From: Blattamonas nauphoetae
Lineage: Eukaryota > Preaxostyla > Oxymonadida
Direction of reading: 5' to 3'
Length of the DNA stretch: 64,000 nucleotides
Assembly: GCA_033064195.1 (NCBI GenBank)
Contig: JARBJD010000337.1
Span: 1 to 64,000 of the forward strand
The notes beneath the pieces were generated by a model. That model worked only from the letters and a program-made list of their open reading frames with translations, was not told the origin of the DNA and ran no database searches. This document shows, in pieces, positions 34,692 through 45,864 of the stretch (its first letter is position 1; each line of letters opens with the position of its first letter). The translations under genes and the position numbers were made by a program.

Positions 34692-35266
34692 TTGTTTCTC
34701 CCATCGGATTGGGTGGATCTGCCGTCGTGGCCCGTTCCCTTTCTTTTGGTTCGTGTCCCATCCTCTTTCTTCCTCCGCGTTCTGTTCTGCTTCGAAGCTC
34801 GTCATTATTTGGCTGTCCTGTTCTGCGCTGAATCTCGCTGTCGCTTTCTGTTCTGGCAGTGTCTTGCTCTGTGCGTCCTGCCCGTTCTTGCCTGTACATG
34901 AGACGTTAGAGATTCGGGGGAGGGGATCTGAGGCTATTATCGTTTTACCCATTCTTTACCAGTTTCTGAGCCTATTTTCGCGAATATTTTGTTTTCTTGA
35001 TTGCTTGTGACATGCACTGAATGAATTGAAGACGTGATATTGTCTTGTTTCCGAAATATTGGTTGGTGAAGTGTTCAAAAACAAACTGGATTTGTGCAGC
35101 ACAGGAGTTGGGGATGACTTACTATCTGGTTCCAGAAAACAATGAAATCCATATCATATGAATCGAGTGCGTTTCAACCGTCCAACCAATCTGCAGATGG
35201 CAGTAGAGAATGAGGAGAATTGGATGGCTTCAGTATTCTTGATCTCCGCTTCAAACTTCAGCGCTT

Positions 35267-35738
35267 CGCATCCAGGTGTTGATTGCTGTTGTATGGTGCA
35301 TCCTGAACTATCGAAGAGTCTCAATAAGTTGATTGGAGAGAAGAGGTGAGTTTAAGAGAGAGTGGGATGATCCGATTCAAAAAAAGGCAAATTCAATCCA
35401 ATTGTCGAACATTACTCATCCGATCATGAATACTGCTATAATTTCACAAAAATGTGTATGATCATGTCAGAAAAATCCATTGAAGAAAAAAGTTGACGAT
35501 CCCGGGATTCGAACCTGGGTCCCAACAGCGGAAGTCTCTGAATCTGCCAACTCGTCTATTTGTACAATTTTTTTTGATCAAACATCCACACTGATATGGT
35601 TTAAAAAAACCAACTTTTTTTGCAGATTTCCAACGGTCATTCAGAAAACCAACGGTCGTTCAGAAAACCAACGGTCGTTCAGAAAACCAACTGCAGCTTA
35701 GAATACCAACGGTACTCGAGAAAACCAACTTCAAATTG
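35267..35738 (-). repeat. Right arm of the ~470-bp inverted repeat pair
   Basis: Reverse complement of 28796-29268, with identical 73-codon chance frames in both copies and the same tRNA-like module (35487-35557, minus). On this side the exon-like frame extends further upstream (from 35158) and ends at GTGAGT at 35346. Confidence 0.75.
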
Positions 35739-35739
35739 A

Positions 35740-36660
35740 GGCAGCCGTTCCAGTCAGCTTCACAACACATCCTGTGTGTAGAGAGTTTGTGAACGAGAAC
35801 TCCAGTTTTGTGATTTTGGAGGGAGAGGAACGACAATTATGATTCCGTTGTTCACAACAAAGTTGATCTCCTCAGCCGAGACCGTCTTCCATGGAACGCT
35901 GGGTGGTGTTCATCATCCCATGGGTAATTCAAAGATTTTGTGAGAGTACCGACTACGAGGTCTGTTCCAGTCATGATCATGGACACCAGTGAGCATAGTG
36001 TTCGTGAAGAGGAGCTCCAGGTGTGTGAGTAGAGAAGGGAAGGGTGTCCCGTATGTGATCCCATCCACCAGAGAAACCCTTCTATTCTGTCTAGCTTCCT
36101 TTCCAAATGTTTTCATCCCCATATTTCGACTGATGTGATTTGTCTCCTTCTCCAACCGCAACTGCCGCTAGGTCGCGATGGTTTTCACAACCGCATCCGA
36201 CAACGATTCCCAGGTGGCGCTTCCTTCTGTCAGGGCACCCTTCCATTCTTGTTCGATCTTTGTTCAGCCAGTGACTGGTAAATGGCTCAAATCCGAGAGA
36301 CTTCGACTGGAATGGTGATTGTGAACGTGTTTGAGTGTCCGAACATAAGTCAGATGCCCCGTTTCGGTTTGATAATAGAGGACGAGTTCTTTCAAGTTGA
36401 AATGAATCAGACGAGCGTTCATCTTCCGCCGATCTCCTCTCTGTGGAGATAGTGCTCGATGATGGCAAAGAATTCGGCGTGTCTGGGTCAATAGACGCTT
36501 CATGTTGAAAATGTTCTGCGATATTTTTACATTCTTCACACAGATACATGCTGCTTTGTGTAGATCACCAATCAGCTCGCAAACCTGCTCTCTTCCGTCA
36601 CTTAAACGAAGCGGTGATGACACTTCATTGTGAAGCCGTAGTGTGAAGTGGAGCACATGC
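35740..36660 (-). pseudogene. Remnant of a surface-protein gene
   Basis: Minus-strand fragments include GTDLVVGTLTKSLNYPWDD (about 36000-35940), closely similar to the GTDLIVG segment at 28.78 kb, and helical or acidic tail-like pieces (SDGREQVCELIGDLHKAA near 36600). Frames change several times and no full protein can be read. Confidence 0.4.
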
Positions 36661-37860
36661 CCGTTCCTTCAAAAGGAGCTGTATGATTAGGTGAGTGATT
36701 CTGTCTCAGCTTATACTTCCTCCGCCCCTGGTAATTTTGAGAAAGAACATTTCTGGCTTCGATGATCTTTCAGACCTTGGTGCGCTGAGGTGTGTTGCTC
36801 GATGTCTTCTTTCTTCATACAAAAACTCTTCTTGTACCATGCAAATGACTGACTTTGTTGAAAAATTTCTGCAGGTGCTATATTCGGCTCCTAAACACGA
36901 GTTGGACTGGAAAGAAACCAGATGGAATCTTCACTGGCTTTCAGTCGAAGAACGGTTGGTATGATCTTGGAACATTGTGGCTTCTGTTTATTCGAGGTTG
37001 CTAGCACATCTGATGATGCAATTGACGAGCGATTCTGTGATGAAATCGCTCTGCACCACCCGCTACTGTGAACATCTGTGAAACAGCATATCGTCCTTTC
37101 TTGTGAGAGACCAAGATTGGTGTCTGCGTTCATGCTTGATAGACGGGATTTCCGACCTCCTCATCATCTTGACTAGTCAATTATTGCTGGTGTGGTGAGC
37201 TTCGAACTTCCTCCTGGTATCTTGCGCGGAATGGCATGATTGATCATCAGATGCACAACGAACTCACCGGATACTATATTGCCCGCCTTGTGTTCCCTCT
37301 TTGCTCTTGCAGTAGTCAGTTGTCAAGAAAGGATCTTTCGGTCCAATCAGCATCTGTGGAGTGTCATGTCCAGGCTTCTGATTTGATCCCACTGATCCCA
37401 CGCTTTTTTGATCCCACCAAATTCCTGCTTTATAATTTCCTTTCATTTCACACTATTTCCTTCTATCACTATCATATTATCCATAAATTCTTGAAATGAA
37501 ACTTAAACGGCCATATAGTGGAAAAAGATGGACACTTTATGTTGTGATGTCATCATCGAGTGAACTTGGACGTTCCCAGTTCGACAGAGGAGAAGAAGCG
37601 AAGATCTAGTGGAAAAGATCCAGCTAAGCGTGAGAGGAGAATAGTGAGTCCAGCGTGAGGTGGAGAATTTGTGGCGATCTGGGTCGATGTCTGGTTGATT
37701 TGTACTCAAGACAAACAGACGATTAAAGATCCAGATGATATATTTGGAGATGAAGGGAAAGGCTGGACCCTATTTTTGCAATGAAGGCGGCCCGAATGTC
37801 GAGTCAGGGAACGTGGTCTGTCACTTCAGTTTTGTCGGCCAAATCCCATCTCACTTCATT
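36661..37860. other. No supported gene
   Basis: A plus frame at 36695-36964 (helical, LGALRCVARCLLSS) and a minus frame opposite it are isolated and unrecognised. The rest is non-coding. Confidence 0.3.
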
Positions 37861-37863
37861 CTT

Positions 37864-38390
37864 TCAGTTCCTTTGAGGAGTATCTTCACGACTTCTGATG
37901 AAATGCAGGGCCAATGCACGGTCAGGTTTGAGTGGAGACGAGGATAATGTTCGTAAGATGTTGATGACGAAATTGCGGAAAACGAACCTTGTCGATGATG
38001 GGGTGGGAAAGTAACATGGAGTAGATGACTGAGATGGAATCAGAGACGTATCTGATGGCGGCAAAATCTGTTGAGAGAGATGGAGTGGCTGAGTGAGAGT
38101 GATCGACTCAAAACTGACGAGACAATCGAGATCTCCCGAACTCTGCAAAGACTCCAAACACAGTGGATGAGTGATGGACGACTTTGAGACCACAGAGACA
38201 GTGGCAGCGAGCTTTACGACGGTTTCCAGTCCTCCATGCTGTTCTGAGAGAAATAGGGAAAACGATGGATTGAGAACGAGAAATATCTAAGAGAATCGGA
38301 GATGATGCAATTGGAAGGAGAAAAAGATGGCTAGAGATGTGATACTGGGTGTTTGTGATGTGACTGCTGTTCGTTGATAATGATCTCACG
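37864..38390 (-). pseudogene. Coding-like fragment, unrecognised
   Basis: A minus-strand block reads GLETVVKLAATVSVVSKSSI followed by LCLESLQSSGDLDCLVSFES and a Ser/Pro-rich end. It suggests part of a helical-repeat or regulatory protein, but neither start nor end fits a complete gene. Confidence 0.25.
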
Positions 38391-38796
38391 TTGTTCTGAG
38401 TTCAATCGGAAACAGAGTGGAATAAGGTGTTTGTCTGAAAAGGGAGAGGGAAAAATTCAAATTTGGGTGGGATGAAGTCAGAATGAATCGGGAATCAAGT
38501 GAAATGTAAAAAAAAGCAAATCAATCGTCATGGGAATAACAGGATGGATTCAAACAGGTTCATTGGATAGTGTATGTGAAAGACCAAGAGAGAAATGATC
38601 ATTCTGATCATCGGTGAGTGAGAAAAATGAAACAGCGTGAGAGCGATTTCGAAGTGCCTATTTAGGCGAAATGATCCCACCCAAAAAGTGCTCTCGTGGG
38701 ATTATTTGTACTCAGCTTTACCTGTTTTGGTCAGACCAATCAGAAGTCTGGTCATGTCTCCTTTTTAACGAGAATAGGAGAATGTATAACATTGTA

Positions 38797-39119
38797 CAGG
38801 GTGAGCCAAAAGAAACCTTCATCCCACAATTGTGTTTTTATGTCATCTTTTCGAAAACAAACATCAAATAGAGATCGTTGTCGCTATACTGTTTGCTCAC
38901 CACCTCATTCACTGATTTCTTTCTAATCAACTTCAGTGCAGTGTACGAATGAAGTCAGATCGTTCGCATGTCCCGATTTCTGACAAAAAACGAACGAGAA
39001 TTCAGTTAAGCTTTAATGATCACTCTCTTCATATTTCACGTCTTGAAACTCTCTTTTTTAACTTTTGTCGAAAAAGGCTTTGATCGGCCCCTAGAGAAGG
39101 TTACTTTTGGCTCACCCTG
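38797..39119. mobile_element. Mariner-type MITE, 323 bp
   Basis: The ends are inverted: CAGGGTGAGCCAAAAGAAACC at the left and, reverse-complemented, CAGGGTGAGCCAAAAGTAACC at the right. Each is flanked by TA (38795-38796 and 39120-39121), the normal Tc1/mariner target. No transposase frame is inside. Confidence 0.8.
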
Positions 39120-40451
39120 TAGAGGGTGTCCTACGTTTTGGGTTTTGATTGGAGACGTAAACTTGGAGGCCGAACCGACTGAGTGGAGTCACAACATTTT
39201 GATCGATTGGAAGTGTCGACTTATCAATTGGTTTGTTGGAGACAATAACGAGATGGTAATGACATGTATGAAAATATAGTTTAATTGCTAAAGATGAGGA
39301 GGTCTATAATTCGAGTGACGTTTGTGTTTGATCGATGGCCACCCATTGTTTAAATACACGTCACCGGTCTCAACTGTTGGTGGCCTTGGTTGGTTGTCGG
39401 ATGGAGGCACGACATCCAGCGAAGTGGATCTTCTGCCGACACTTCTTGTTTTGGACCGATTGTGCTCGGGATTGAAGAGTATGATCGAAAGAGAGAAATC
39501 GAAGACATCAATCCCAAACGGGTCAAACGACCATGATCTATTCTCACTGACTCGTCGTTGTGGATTCGCACTCTCTCGAATCGAAAATGCAGTTGTGTCG
39601 TTTGGCCGATCGTTGGAGAACGTCGAGTCAGACGACAAAGCTCGGATTCTTCAAGACAGAGTTGGAGGCATGATCCTTCGGTACTTCTCTTCTTCAATGC
39701 CATCTCCGTCGACGAAAGAGATTGGAGCGATTGGGATTGACTTGGCAGCTGTTCGAAGGGAGAGGGAAGCAGAACGGGCAATACTTCATCAAGAAAGAGA
39801 GGAATAGAAAAGGGAGATGGAAGCAGAAAGAGAAAAGGAGAAAGAAACAGCAAGGAGAGCAGAAGAGGAGAGACACAGAGAGTTTGCGAGGAAGATAAGA
39901 GAGATTGAAGAGATGAAGAGGATGAACGAGGAGCTGATTGAAGAAGGGCGACAGAGACGAGAAGAGATGAAGAGAGAAGAGGAAAGGAAGAAAAAAGAAG
40001 AAGAAGAGAAACGAAGGAATGTGAAGGAAGGAGCAGCAGCGATCGAAGTGTTCGCACAAGACAAGTTCACTGTTTCTGGAAATGTGTTCACCAAAAGCGT
40101 CACTGATTGTTCGTCCCTCTTCTCACATTCTTTCGGACCAGTTGTTGTTCGAATCACCTTTGTGATCAGGAAATGTGCCATGACTTGGTTTCTTGTTGGT
40201 CTGATTGCTCCAAACGTGGTTGAACAGGCCACACCGACACAGGGCTGGTTCGCGAACCTCAAAGGAGCAGCTGGTTGGGAGATCTCTCCATCATTTCGAT
40301 TGGCCCGTCAAAATGGAATGGACTCTCACAAAGGGACAGCATGCAAGTCAGAGACAGTTGGACAACGAGTAGTGATCGAGGCAGATGGACGAAAAGGAAA
40401 GAGAACTGTGAAACTTTCACAAGATGGAGAGACACAGCCAGCATACTTCTC

Positions 40452-41548
40452 GGGGTTGACTATAATCAATCCGCCAAAGTACCTATAATCAATCCATTTC
40501 GATCAATCCCATCCATCCTATCTTTTCATCTCTTTTGACCTATCACACTTCGCCTTTTCGTTTTCATACATGTCGAGTTTTAAAACTGAAGAAATGATAA
40601 TACTCGTCTATTTAGTTCTCAAAGTTGATCCTGACAGAAAGAAAGTCACGAAATGACAAAATGAACGATCAAGTCACCGAAGTGGAAGACAGAACGAAAT
40701 CACAACAGACTCCCAACTTTCCCATTACCACCATTTCTTTTGAGATGAATAGCGGCTCAGAAAGAGCACGATCCGCGGAGTCGGCCGTTCTTCACCAGAC
40801 ACTCGTTCCACCACACTTACGACGTTCAGAGGGTCCAAATACGATAAATGAACACAAAGGCAGGTGGAGCATGAAGAGGGGATGCGATTACTAACGAAGA
40901 ACTTGAGGAGGAGATTCTGTCCATGATTGAGTCAGGATCCTGGTTTCGTTTCCGCTCCAACGTGTTCAGGATGTGTTGAGAGTGGCGAAAGCCTCAGTTG
41001 GTCGTTGATTAGAAAGGAAGGGTTGACAATATTGGGTGACGGAATCTTGTCAATCTGTCTGAAGTCGAGGATCCCAGTTGAGAGAGGATGAGCCGAAATG
41101 GTTGTCTTTTGGGAGTGAAGAAATCGAACAGCGAGTAATTGGGATGGGAGAGCGAGGAGACATGGAGAGTGATGAACAATACAACCTGAATCGATTATGA
41201 ACGATGAAGATTCGAAGCTCAAGTCAATCCGTGAGAAACTCTATCAAAGAGAGAGTCTTCGAGAGAGAATGAGGGAAAAATGGTGAAGGAGACTTGAAGA
41301 CAAACAATACAGACGATGAAATGGCAACAAGCGCTCCCAGATTGGAAAATGGAAAAGTTGGAGGAGATCACTGAAGGGCCATTCTATTCTTCTGATCCTT
41401 CGTTCAATTCACAATTTGGCACAATGGAGGTTCTGAAAAGGAAAGGGCGAAGTGTGATTGGTCAGAGGAGATGAAAATGTCGGATGGATGGGATTGATCG
41501 AAACGGATTGATTATAGTTACTTTGGCGGATTGATTATAGTCAATCCC
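40452..41548. mobile_element. Non-autonomous element, 1.1 kb, long inverted ends, 8-bp target duplication
   Basis: Ends begin GGGGTTGACTATAATCAATC and, reverse-complemented, GGGATTGACTATAATCAATC. The match continues with few changes for roughly 90-120 bp and contains a sub-repeat TATAATCAATCC. TACTTCTC is present on both sides (40444-40451 and 41549-41556). An 8-bp duplication fits hAT- or P-type elements. Two short internal frames (40661-40894 + and 40932-41222 -) are unrecognised, and no transposase is present. Confidence 0.8.
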
Positions 41549-41851
41549 TACTTCTCCAACATTCCAGTTCCATTCAGATTCGGTATTTACATGCAGTCAC
41601 GGACAAAAGTAAGTGGCCAGTCGATATCTGACTATATAGAGCTAAACTTTGGAAAAACAGATAAACTATGATTCATCGGACTGAGAGAGTGTATATTTCA
41701 TTTGACTTATTTGACTTAGTGTCTTGATTCTGTGAAAGGTGACGAAAGAAGTTTTGTTGTGGGATCAAGTGCGTGTCAGTACCTTCATATTGTGTTCAAA
41801 ACTTCAATAATTCGCTTTCTTGCTTTTTTACGTTAATTCTAATAAGTGAGC

Positions 41852-42865
41852 ATGGATTTGGCAACAAGAGGTGCGGCTATTGCCTTCAAACGAACAGGCA
41901 TCTCAGAACGCGAAATTGGACGACGGCTTGAGGTGCCGCACTCAACCATCCAAAAATTCTTCAGTGTACACAGGCATAGTCCTCTTTCTAATGCCGCCCT
42001 GAAAGATCGGCCACGTTCTGGTCGTCCGCGATGCACAACAGCGAGACAAGACAGATTCATCGTTCGATCCATCGTCATCGATCCCAACACCGATGCTTCG
42101 TCTGTTGCGGCGGACCTCCCAACTCATGATGGGAGGTCAGTTTCTGAAAGGACTATACGGAGACGAGCGGCAGAAGCCGGTCTGTACCATCGAGTGAAGA
42201 GGAGCGCCCCACATCTGACAGCGGCTCATCGTCATGCTCGTCTTCAATTCGCGGAAGCGCACGCAGACAGGACAGTGGATGATTGGCGGAAAGTCATGTT
42301 CTATGATGAATCGTCAGTTGAATGCGGTCAAAACCATGGGCAACAGTGGGTCTGGAGGAAGAAAGGCGAGGAGTGGAGAGGAGAGAATAGAAAGCTTACC
42401 GTCAAATTCGCAGGCCATGTCTCCTTCTGGTGCACTATGGCAGCTGGAGGACCGGGATCGTTCCATGTGCTGAACGGAACGCTTGACAGTGCTCGGTACT
42501 TGAATGTCGTCCGGCGACATGTCCAGCGGGATGGAATTCGGCTGTGTGGCGAGCACTTCATCTTCCAGCAGGACAATCACAGCGCCCACACCGCCGACGA
42601 AGTCCTTGACTATATGGAGAGGAAAGGGATCCAGACCTTAAATTGGCCGGCAAACAGTCCGGACTTGTCCCCAATAGAAAATATGTTTGCGTGCCTGAAA
42701 CGGAATGTGACCGAGCGGAACCCCTCAAATCAGAACCGACTTCGGGAGATAGCCCAGGAGGAGTGGAATTTGTTCACTCCTGCCTACACAAACGCACTCA
42801 TCTCCTCTATTCCACACAGACTACAGGAAGTCATTGAAAGACGTGGCGGTTCAACTTCATACTAA
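41852..42865 (+). CDS. Tc1/mariner-type DDE transposase
   Basis: The frame encodes 337 residues and ends in TAA. The N-terminus has a helix-turn-helix (AFKRTGISEREIGRRLEVPH, STIQKFF) and a second one after a GRPR hinge (RSGRPRCTT, SERTIRRRAAEAGLYHR). The catalytic core shows VMFYDESSVECGQNHGQQW (first D), FIFQQDNHSAHTADEVLDYM (second D) and NSPDLSPIENMFACLKRNV (E, 34 residues on). All key residues are present, so the enzyme may still work. The ATG at 41852 is chosen because it precedes the first helix. It excises and inserts the surrounding element by cut-and-paste. Confidence 0.92.
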   Translation: MDLATRGAAIAFKRTGISEREIGRRLEVPHSTIQKFFSVHRHSPLSNAALKDRPRSGRPRCTTARQDRFIVRSIVIDPNTDASSVAADLPTHDGRSVSERTIRRRAAEAGLYHRVKRSAPHLTAAHRHARLQFAEAHADRTVDDWRKVMFYDESSVECGQNHGQQWVWRKKGEEWRGENRKLTVKFAGHVSFWCTMAAGGPGSFHVLNGTLDSARYLNVVRRHVQRDGIRLCGEHFIFQQDNHSAHTADEVLDYMERKGIQTLNWPANSPDLSPIENMFACLKRNVTERNPSNQNRLREIAQEEWNLFTPAYTNALISSIPHRLQEVIERRGGSTSY

Positions 42866-42984
42866 CCCATTCTTTTCTAACATTTTACTAATTCTTCTCT
42901 AATTTCACTTCAACATACTTTTTCGCTTAATCTTTTCGGAAATAGCAATCACCTAAAGTGATGAAGTGAATGGTAAACTTGGTA

Positions 42985-43829
42985 CCCTCCTTCCAAAACC
43001 CGTCACTTTCCAAAACCCGTCACACATTTGACGGGTCATCTTTTTGTTGTTTCCACCTCTTATTTTCATCTCAATATTGTTTTTATTCAACTTTTTTTTG
43101 AAATGAAATCAATTGAAAACAAATTGAGAAAAAAGTCGGGATAGTAATACCTCCTTGTTCTGGTCAAGGTGATCAACCCTGAATTTTGTTGTGGGTGATC
43201 CTCCTCGACCAGTCATCGTACAGACCTCTCGTTTTCACTAAATTGAATGTTTTGGTGGAAATGAATCTTTTCTGCCATTTTCAATCTTTTTTTACCAACT
43301 GATAGTTCCTTCATTTCCCCATTTTGAGACAACTGTTCCAAAATGTGTCCTTTCTTTCACTACTACTTGTTCACTTATCACAGACTTTTGTAAAAATCAT
43401 TCAGAGACCATCATTCTCTTGTTCGAATGATAATTTGTTGAAAAAAGATAAGATAGACGCAAAATTTGGGTGAAAACTGTCGAACACAAGAGTTTTGGGA
43501 AAAAGTTGAGAATTTAGAGTTGGTAAAAAGATTGAAAATGGCAGAAAGATTCATTTCCACCAAAACATTCAATTTAGTGAAAACGAGAGGTCTGGCGATG
43601 ACTGGTCGAGGAGGATCACCCACAACAAAATTCAGGGTTGATCACCTTGACCAGAACAAGGAGGTATTACTATCCCGACTTTTTTCTCAATTTGTTTTCA
43701 ATTGATTTCATTTCAAAAAAAAGTTGAATAAAAACAATATTGAGATGAAAATAAGAGGTGGAAACAACAAAAAGATGACCCGTCAAATGTGTGACGGGTT
43801 TTGGAAAGTGACGGGTTTTGGAAGGAGGG
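42985..43829. mobile_element. Foldback element, 845 bp, inside the Tc1-type element
   Basis: Two arms of about 320 bp (42985-43306 and 43513-43829) are near-perfect inverted copies; the ends read CCCTCCTTCCAAAACCCGTC. TA flanks both sides (42983-42984 and 43830-43831), as expected for a TA-targeting MITE. Neither arm codes for a protein. It lies just after the transposase gene. Confidence 0.85.
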
Positions 43830-44199
43830 TATGATAGAGTCGAGTTACATGAGGAGATCTGAAGTGGCCACTTACTTTTGTCCGTGACTGATGTCTGGCT
43901 CAGCAACTTCTGTTGAGATCGTATCTTCAGAAGTGTTGAAAGATTCCGAGATGGTTGGAGGGAACAATGAAGTAGTGATGGACGTATAGTTATTTTTCAC
44001 ACTCGCTTTCACTTCACTCCTTCTGGTGTTTTCGCACTCATCCTGTTGATCATGCTTTTTTGCACAAAACAAGTCAAACATATCTGTTTCACACAGTCTC
44101 AAGAACAGAACTCATAAAACACGTCAAAAATGTCATACAAAGAGTGGGATAAAAAAACTGCAGATCAGCCGGAAGAGTCAGATCCGATTGGAGCTGGCT

Positions 44200-45864
44200 C
44201 TACTGGATTTGATACTGCTGAGGAGTAACAGAAGAGGATATTGGTTGGGATTCCACGTGTTTGTAAGCATCTGTCTTCTTCTTTCCACAGCCACAGGCGA
44301 CACAAACCCCACAACAACAGCAGACGCAGGTAAGGGCGATACTGACAGCGATGAACACGCAGACACCAACGACGACACCAGTGATGATGGATTTGGCCTT
44401 CAGCCAGTTCGTATTGGTCCATTCCTCGTGACGGATTTTGGGAAGAAGGGTGACTTTGTGCCCTTTCGTTGTACTCCCACATTTGAGGAAGTTCTTCTTC
44501 TTCACGTTGTATTTCGAGGCAGATTCGTAAGAAATCAGCACGTCCTGTCCCATGTCAGAATCAGCCTTGTTTTCGTCAAAAGTCACTTCGTCGAAGTTGA
44601 TGGTGGAGTTGTCCGAGTTGTGAAAGAACATCACTCCTCCTTGTTTGGACGCGTGGCATCCTGAGTAAAGACTGTCATTGGTTTGGAATGATTTCACTTT
44701 GTCCACACAAAGGAAGCCGCCATTTTCTGCGGCTGTGGAACCGGAAACAGTGAGTGCATTTAGTGTAACCGTATCAACGTTCTTCCCGGCAAAGATGAAC
44801 CCTCCTGATTTGCCTGCTGAAACTCTCTGAATTTGACATTTATGAACGAGGATGGTAGATCGGCCCACAGTGTAGATTGCTCCTCCGTCTCCGTTTGGAG
44901 CAGACGAAACAATAATCGATGTGTGGGACATCTTGATGTGCACGTTATTGTGGGGAAGATACAGAAATCCCCCGTTCGGCCAGAATGTGGATGCTGTTTG
45001 GTTCTGAAACTCCGATGAAACGATCTTGACCTCGATGGAATCGCTAAACGCAACATTGTTCGAGAAACGGACGGCATTTGTTCCTTCATTCCACATCACC
45101 TTCACCAAAGTCAATGACGATGCTTGAACTCCAAAAACTAGACCTCCACTCAGAGCGCCCGTCACATTTCCGATGTGTGAGGCATTAAAGATGACAGCGC
45201 GACTAGCGACTCCTTGAATGGCTTCTGTGGGAAGTGGGCCGTCTTCTTCGCAATGAATTTCATTGAAAGAGCAGTTGAAGACGGTCACATTTTGGACTTC
45301 GGGTCCGGCGAGGAGCGGCTTCTGCGCGTCGATTTTAAGGCTTCCAAAATGAGAGTTGTCCACAGCAAGTGACAGATGGGGATCGACTGTGTCGGCAGAG
45401 CCTTCGATAAGCGACGAACTGATGTCCGATTCCTTCAACTCCGTCCCATTCAAGATCAGTTGACTTTTGGTTCCCACGAGGATTGGAAACACAATATGGT
45501 ATATAATATATTCGCAGTCGGTTAAGTTGAGAATTGAACCTTGTTTGGCTGTTGCGAATGTAACTTTCCTTGAAGCCCGAATTGGGAACGACACCAACGT
45601 GAGTGATGAATTCTCCAGAGAAAAGGATGGAACTTCATTAGTATCAACAAATAGATGGCCTCCGTTCACTTGATTGATGACGGTCAAGTTCCGGTTGAGC
45701 AATTGAATGTCTTCAGCCTTGTAGAACTCACCCTGTACTTCGATCTCTGTCACATCATCAGCATGTTCATTCAGCACATCCTGAAGGTTGACGACATCAG
45801 AATGGATTCTGGCGAATATAACGAGGAGGGAAATTAACATCAGTTGGTTTCGATGGGTCGGCAA
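44200..45864 (-). CDS. Pectin-lyase-like surface protein with signal peptide and TM helix
   Basis: An intact 554-residue protein ending in TAG. The N-terminus MPTHRNQLMLISLLVIFARI is a signal peptide. The body has repeated beta-helix-like turns with Gly-Gly-x-hydrophobic steps (GGHLFVDTNE, GGLVFG, GGFLYLPHNN, GGAIYTVGRS, GGFIFAGKN, GGFLCVDKV, GGVMFFHNSD), the hallmark of polymorphic-outer-membrane/right-handed beta-helix proteins. A transmembrane helix (IITGVVVGVCVFIAVSIALT) near residues 495-515 is followed by a Cys cluster (CVCCCCGVCVACGCGKKK) that may be palmitoylated, and a Pro/Gln tail. It has no introns. It probably sits at the cell surface and takes part in adhesion or recognition (inference). 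It is paired in design with the protein at 1-2035. Confidence 0.85.
   Translation of the reverse strand: MPTHRNQLMLISLLVIFARIHSDVVNLQDVLNEHADDVTEIEVQGEFYKAEDIQLLNRNLTVINQVNGGHLFVDTNEVPSFSLENSSLTLVSFPIRASRKVTFATAKQGSILNLTDCEYIIYHIVFPILVGTKSQLILNGTELKESDISSSLIEGSADTVDPHLSLAVDNSHFGSLKIDAQKPLLAGPEVQNVTVFNCSFNEIHCEEDGPLPTEAIQGVASRAVIFNASHIGNVTGALSGGLVFGVQASSLTLVKVMWNEGTNAVRFSNNVAFSDSIEVKIVSSEFQNQTASTFWPNGGFLYLPHNNVHIKMSHTSIIVSSAPNGDGGAIYTVGRSTILVHKCQIQRVSAGKSGGFIFAGKNVDTVTLNALTVSGSTAAENGGFLCVDKVKSFQTNDSLYSGCHASKQGGVMFFHNSDNSTINFDEVTFDENKADSDMGQDVLISYESASKYNVKKKNFLKCGSTTKGHKVTLLPKIRHEEWTNTNWLKAKSIITGVVVGVCVFIAVSIALTCVCCCCGVCVACGCGKKKTDAYKHVESQPISSSVTPQQYQIQ

Larger units (their letters stand above)
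41594..43890 (+). mobile_element. Tc1/mariner-superfamily element, complete but carrying an insertion
   Basis: A perfect 25-bp inverted repeat (CAGTCACGGACAAAAGTAAG... and its complement) marks both ends. The transposase at 41852-42865 is intact. Without the 845-bp foldback insertion the element is about 1.45 kb, normal for the group. The flanks are ATG on both sides (41591-41593 and 43891-43893) rather than the usual TA. Confidence 0.85.
39330..43989 (+). pseudogene. Coiled-coil + SPRY-like gene split by two transposons
   Basis: The frame runs from a helical N-terminal region (SRIENAVVSFGRSLENVESD) through a long E/R/K coiled coil (39800-40035) into a SPRY/concanavalin-like domain (DKFTVSGNVFTKSV, GWFANLKGAAGWEISPSFRL, GQRVVIEADGRKGKRTVKLS), a combination common in oxymonad predictions. 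The domain is cut at 40451 by an element with an 8-bp duplication. It resumes at 41557 (NIPVPFRFGIYM) and is cut again at 41593 by the Tc1-type element. It finishes at 43894-43989 (SGSATSVEIVSSEVL...), ending TAG. An in-frame TAG also interrupts the coiled coil at 39805. The 5' side overlaps the repeat at 39325-39412, so the true start is unknown. Confidence 0.65.

Noticed and set aside
34299-34952. 217-codon minus-strand frame
   Set aside because: It is a complement of the Ser/Pro-rich tail of the phosphatase-like gene, rich in R and G as expected for a shadow.
39805-39807. TAG read as glutamine (alternative genetic code)
   Set aside because: The giant gene, the SMC gene and the surface proteins have thousands of codons with no in-frame TAG or TAA, and this gene is already split by transposons, so a nonsense change is simpler.
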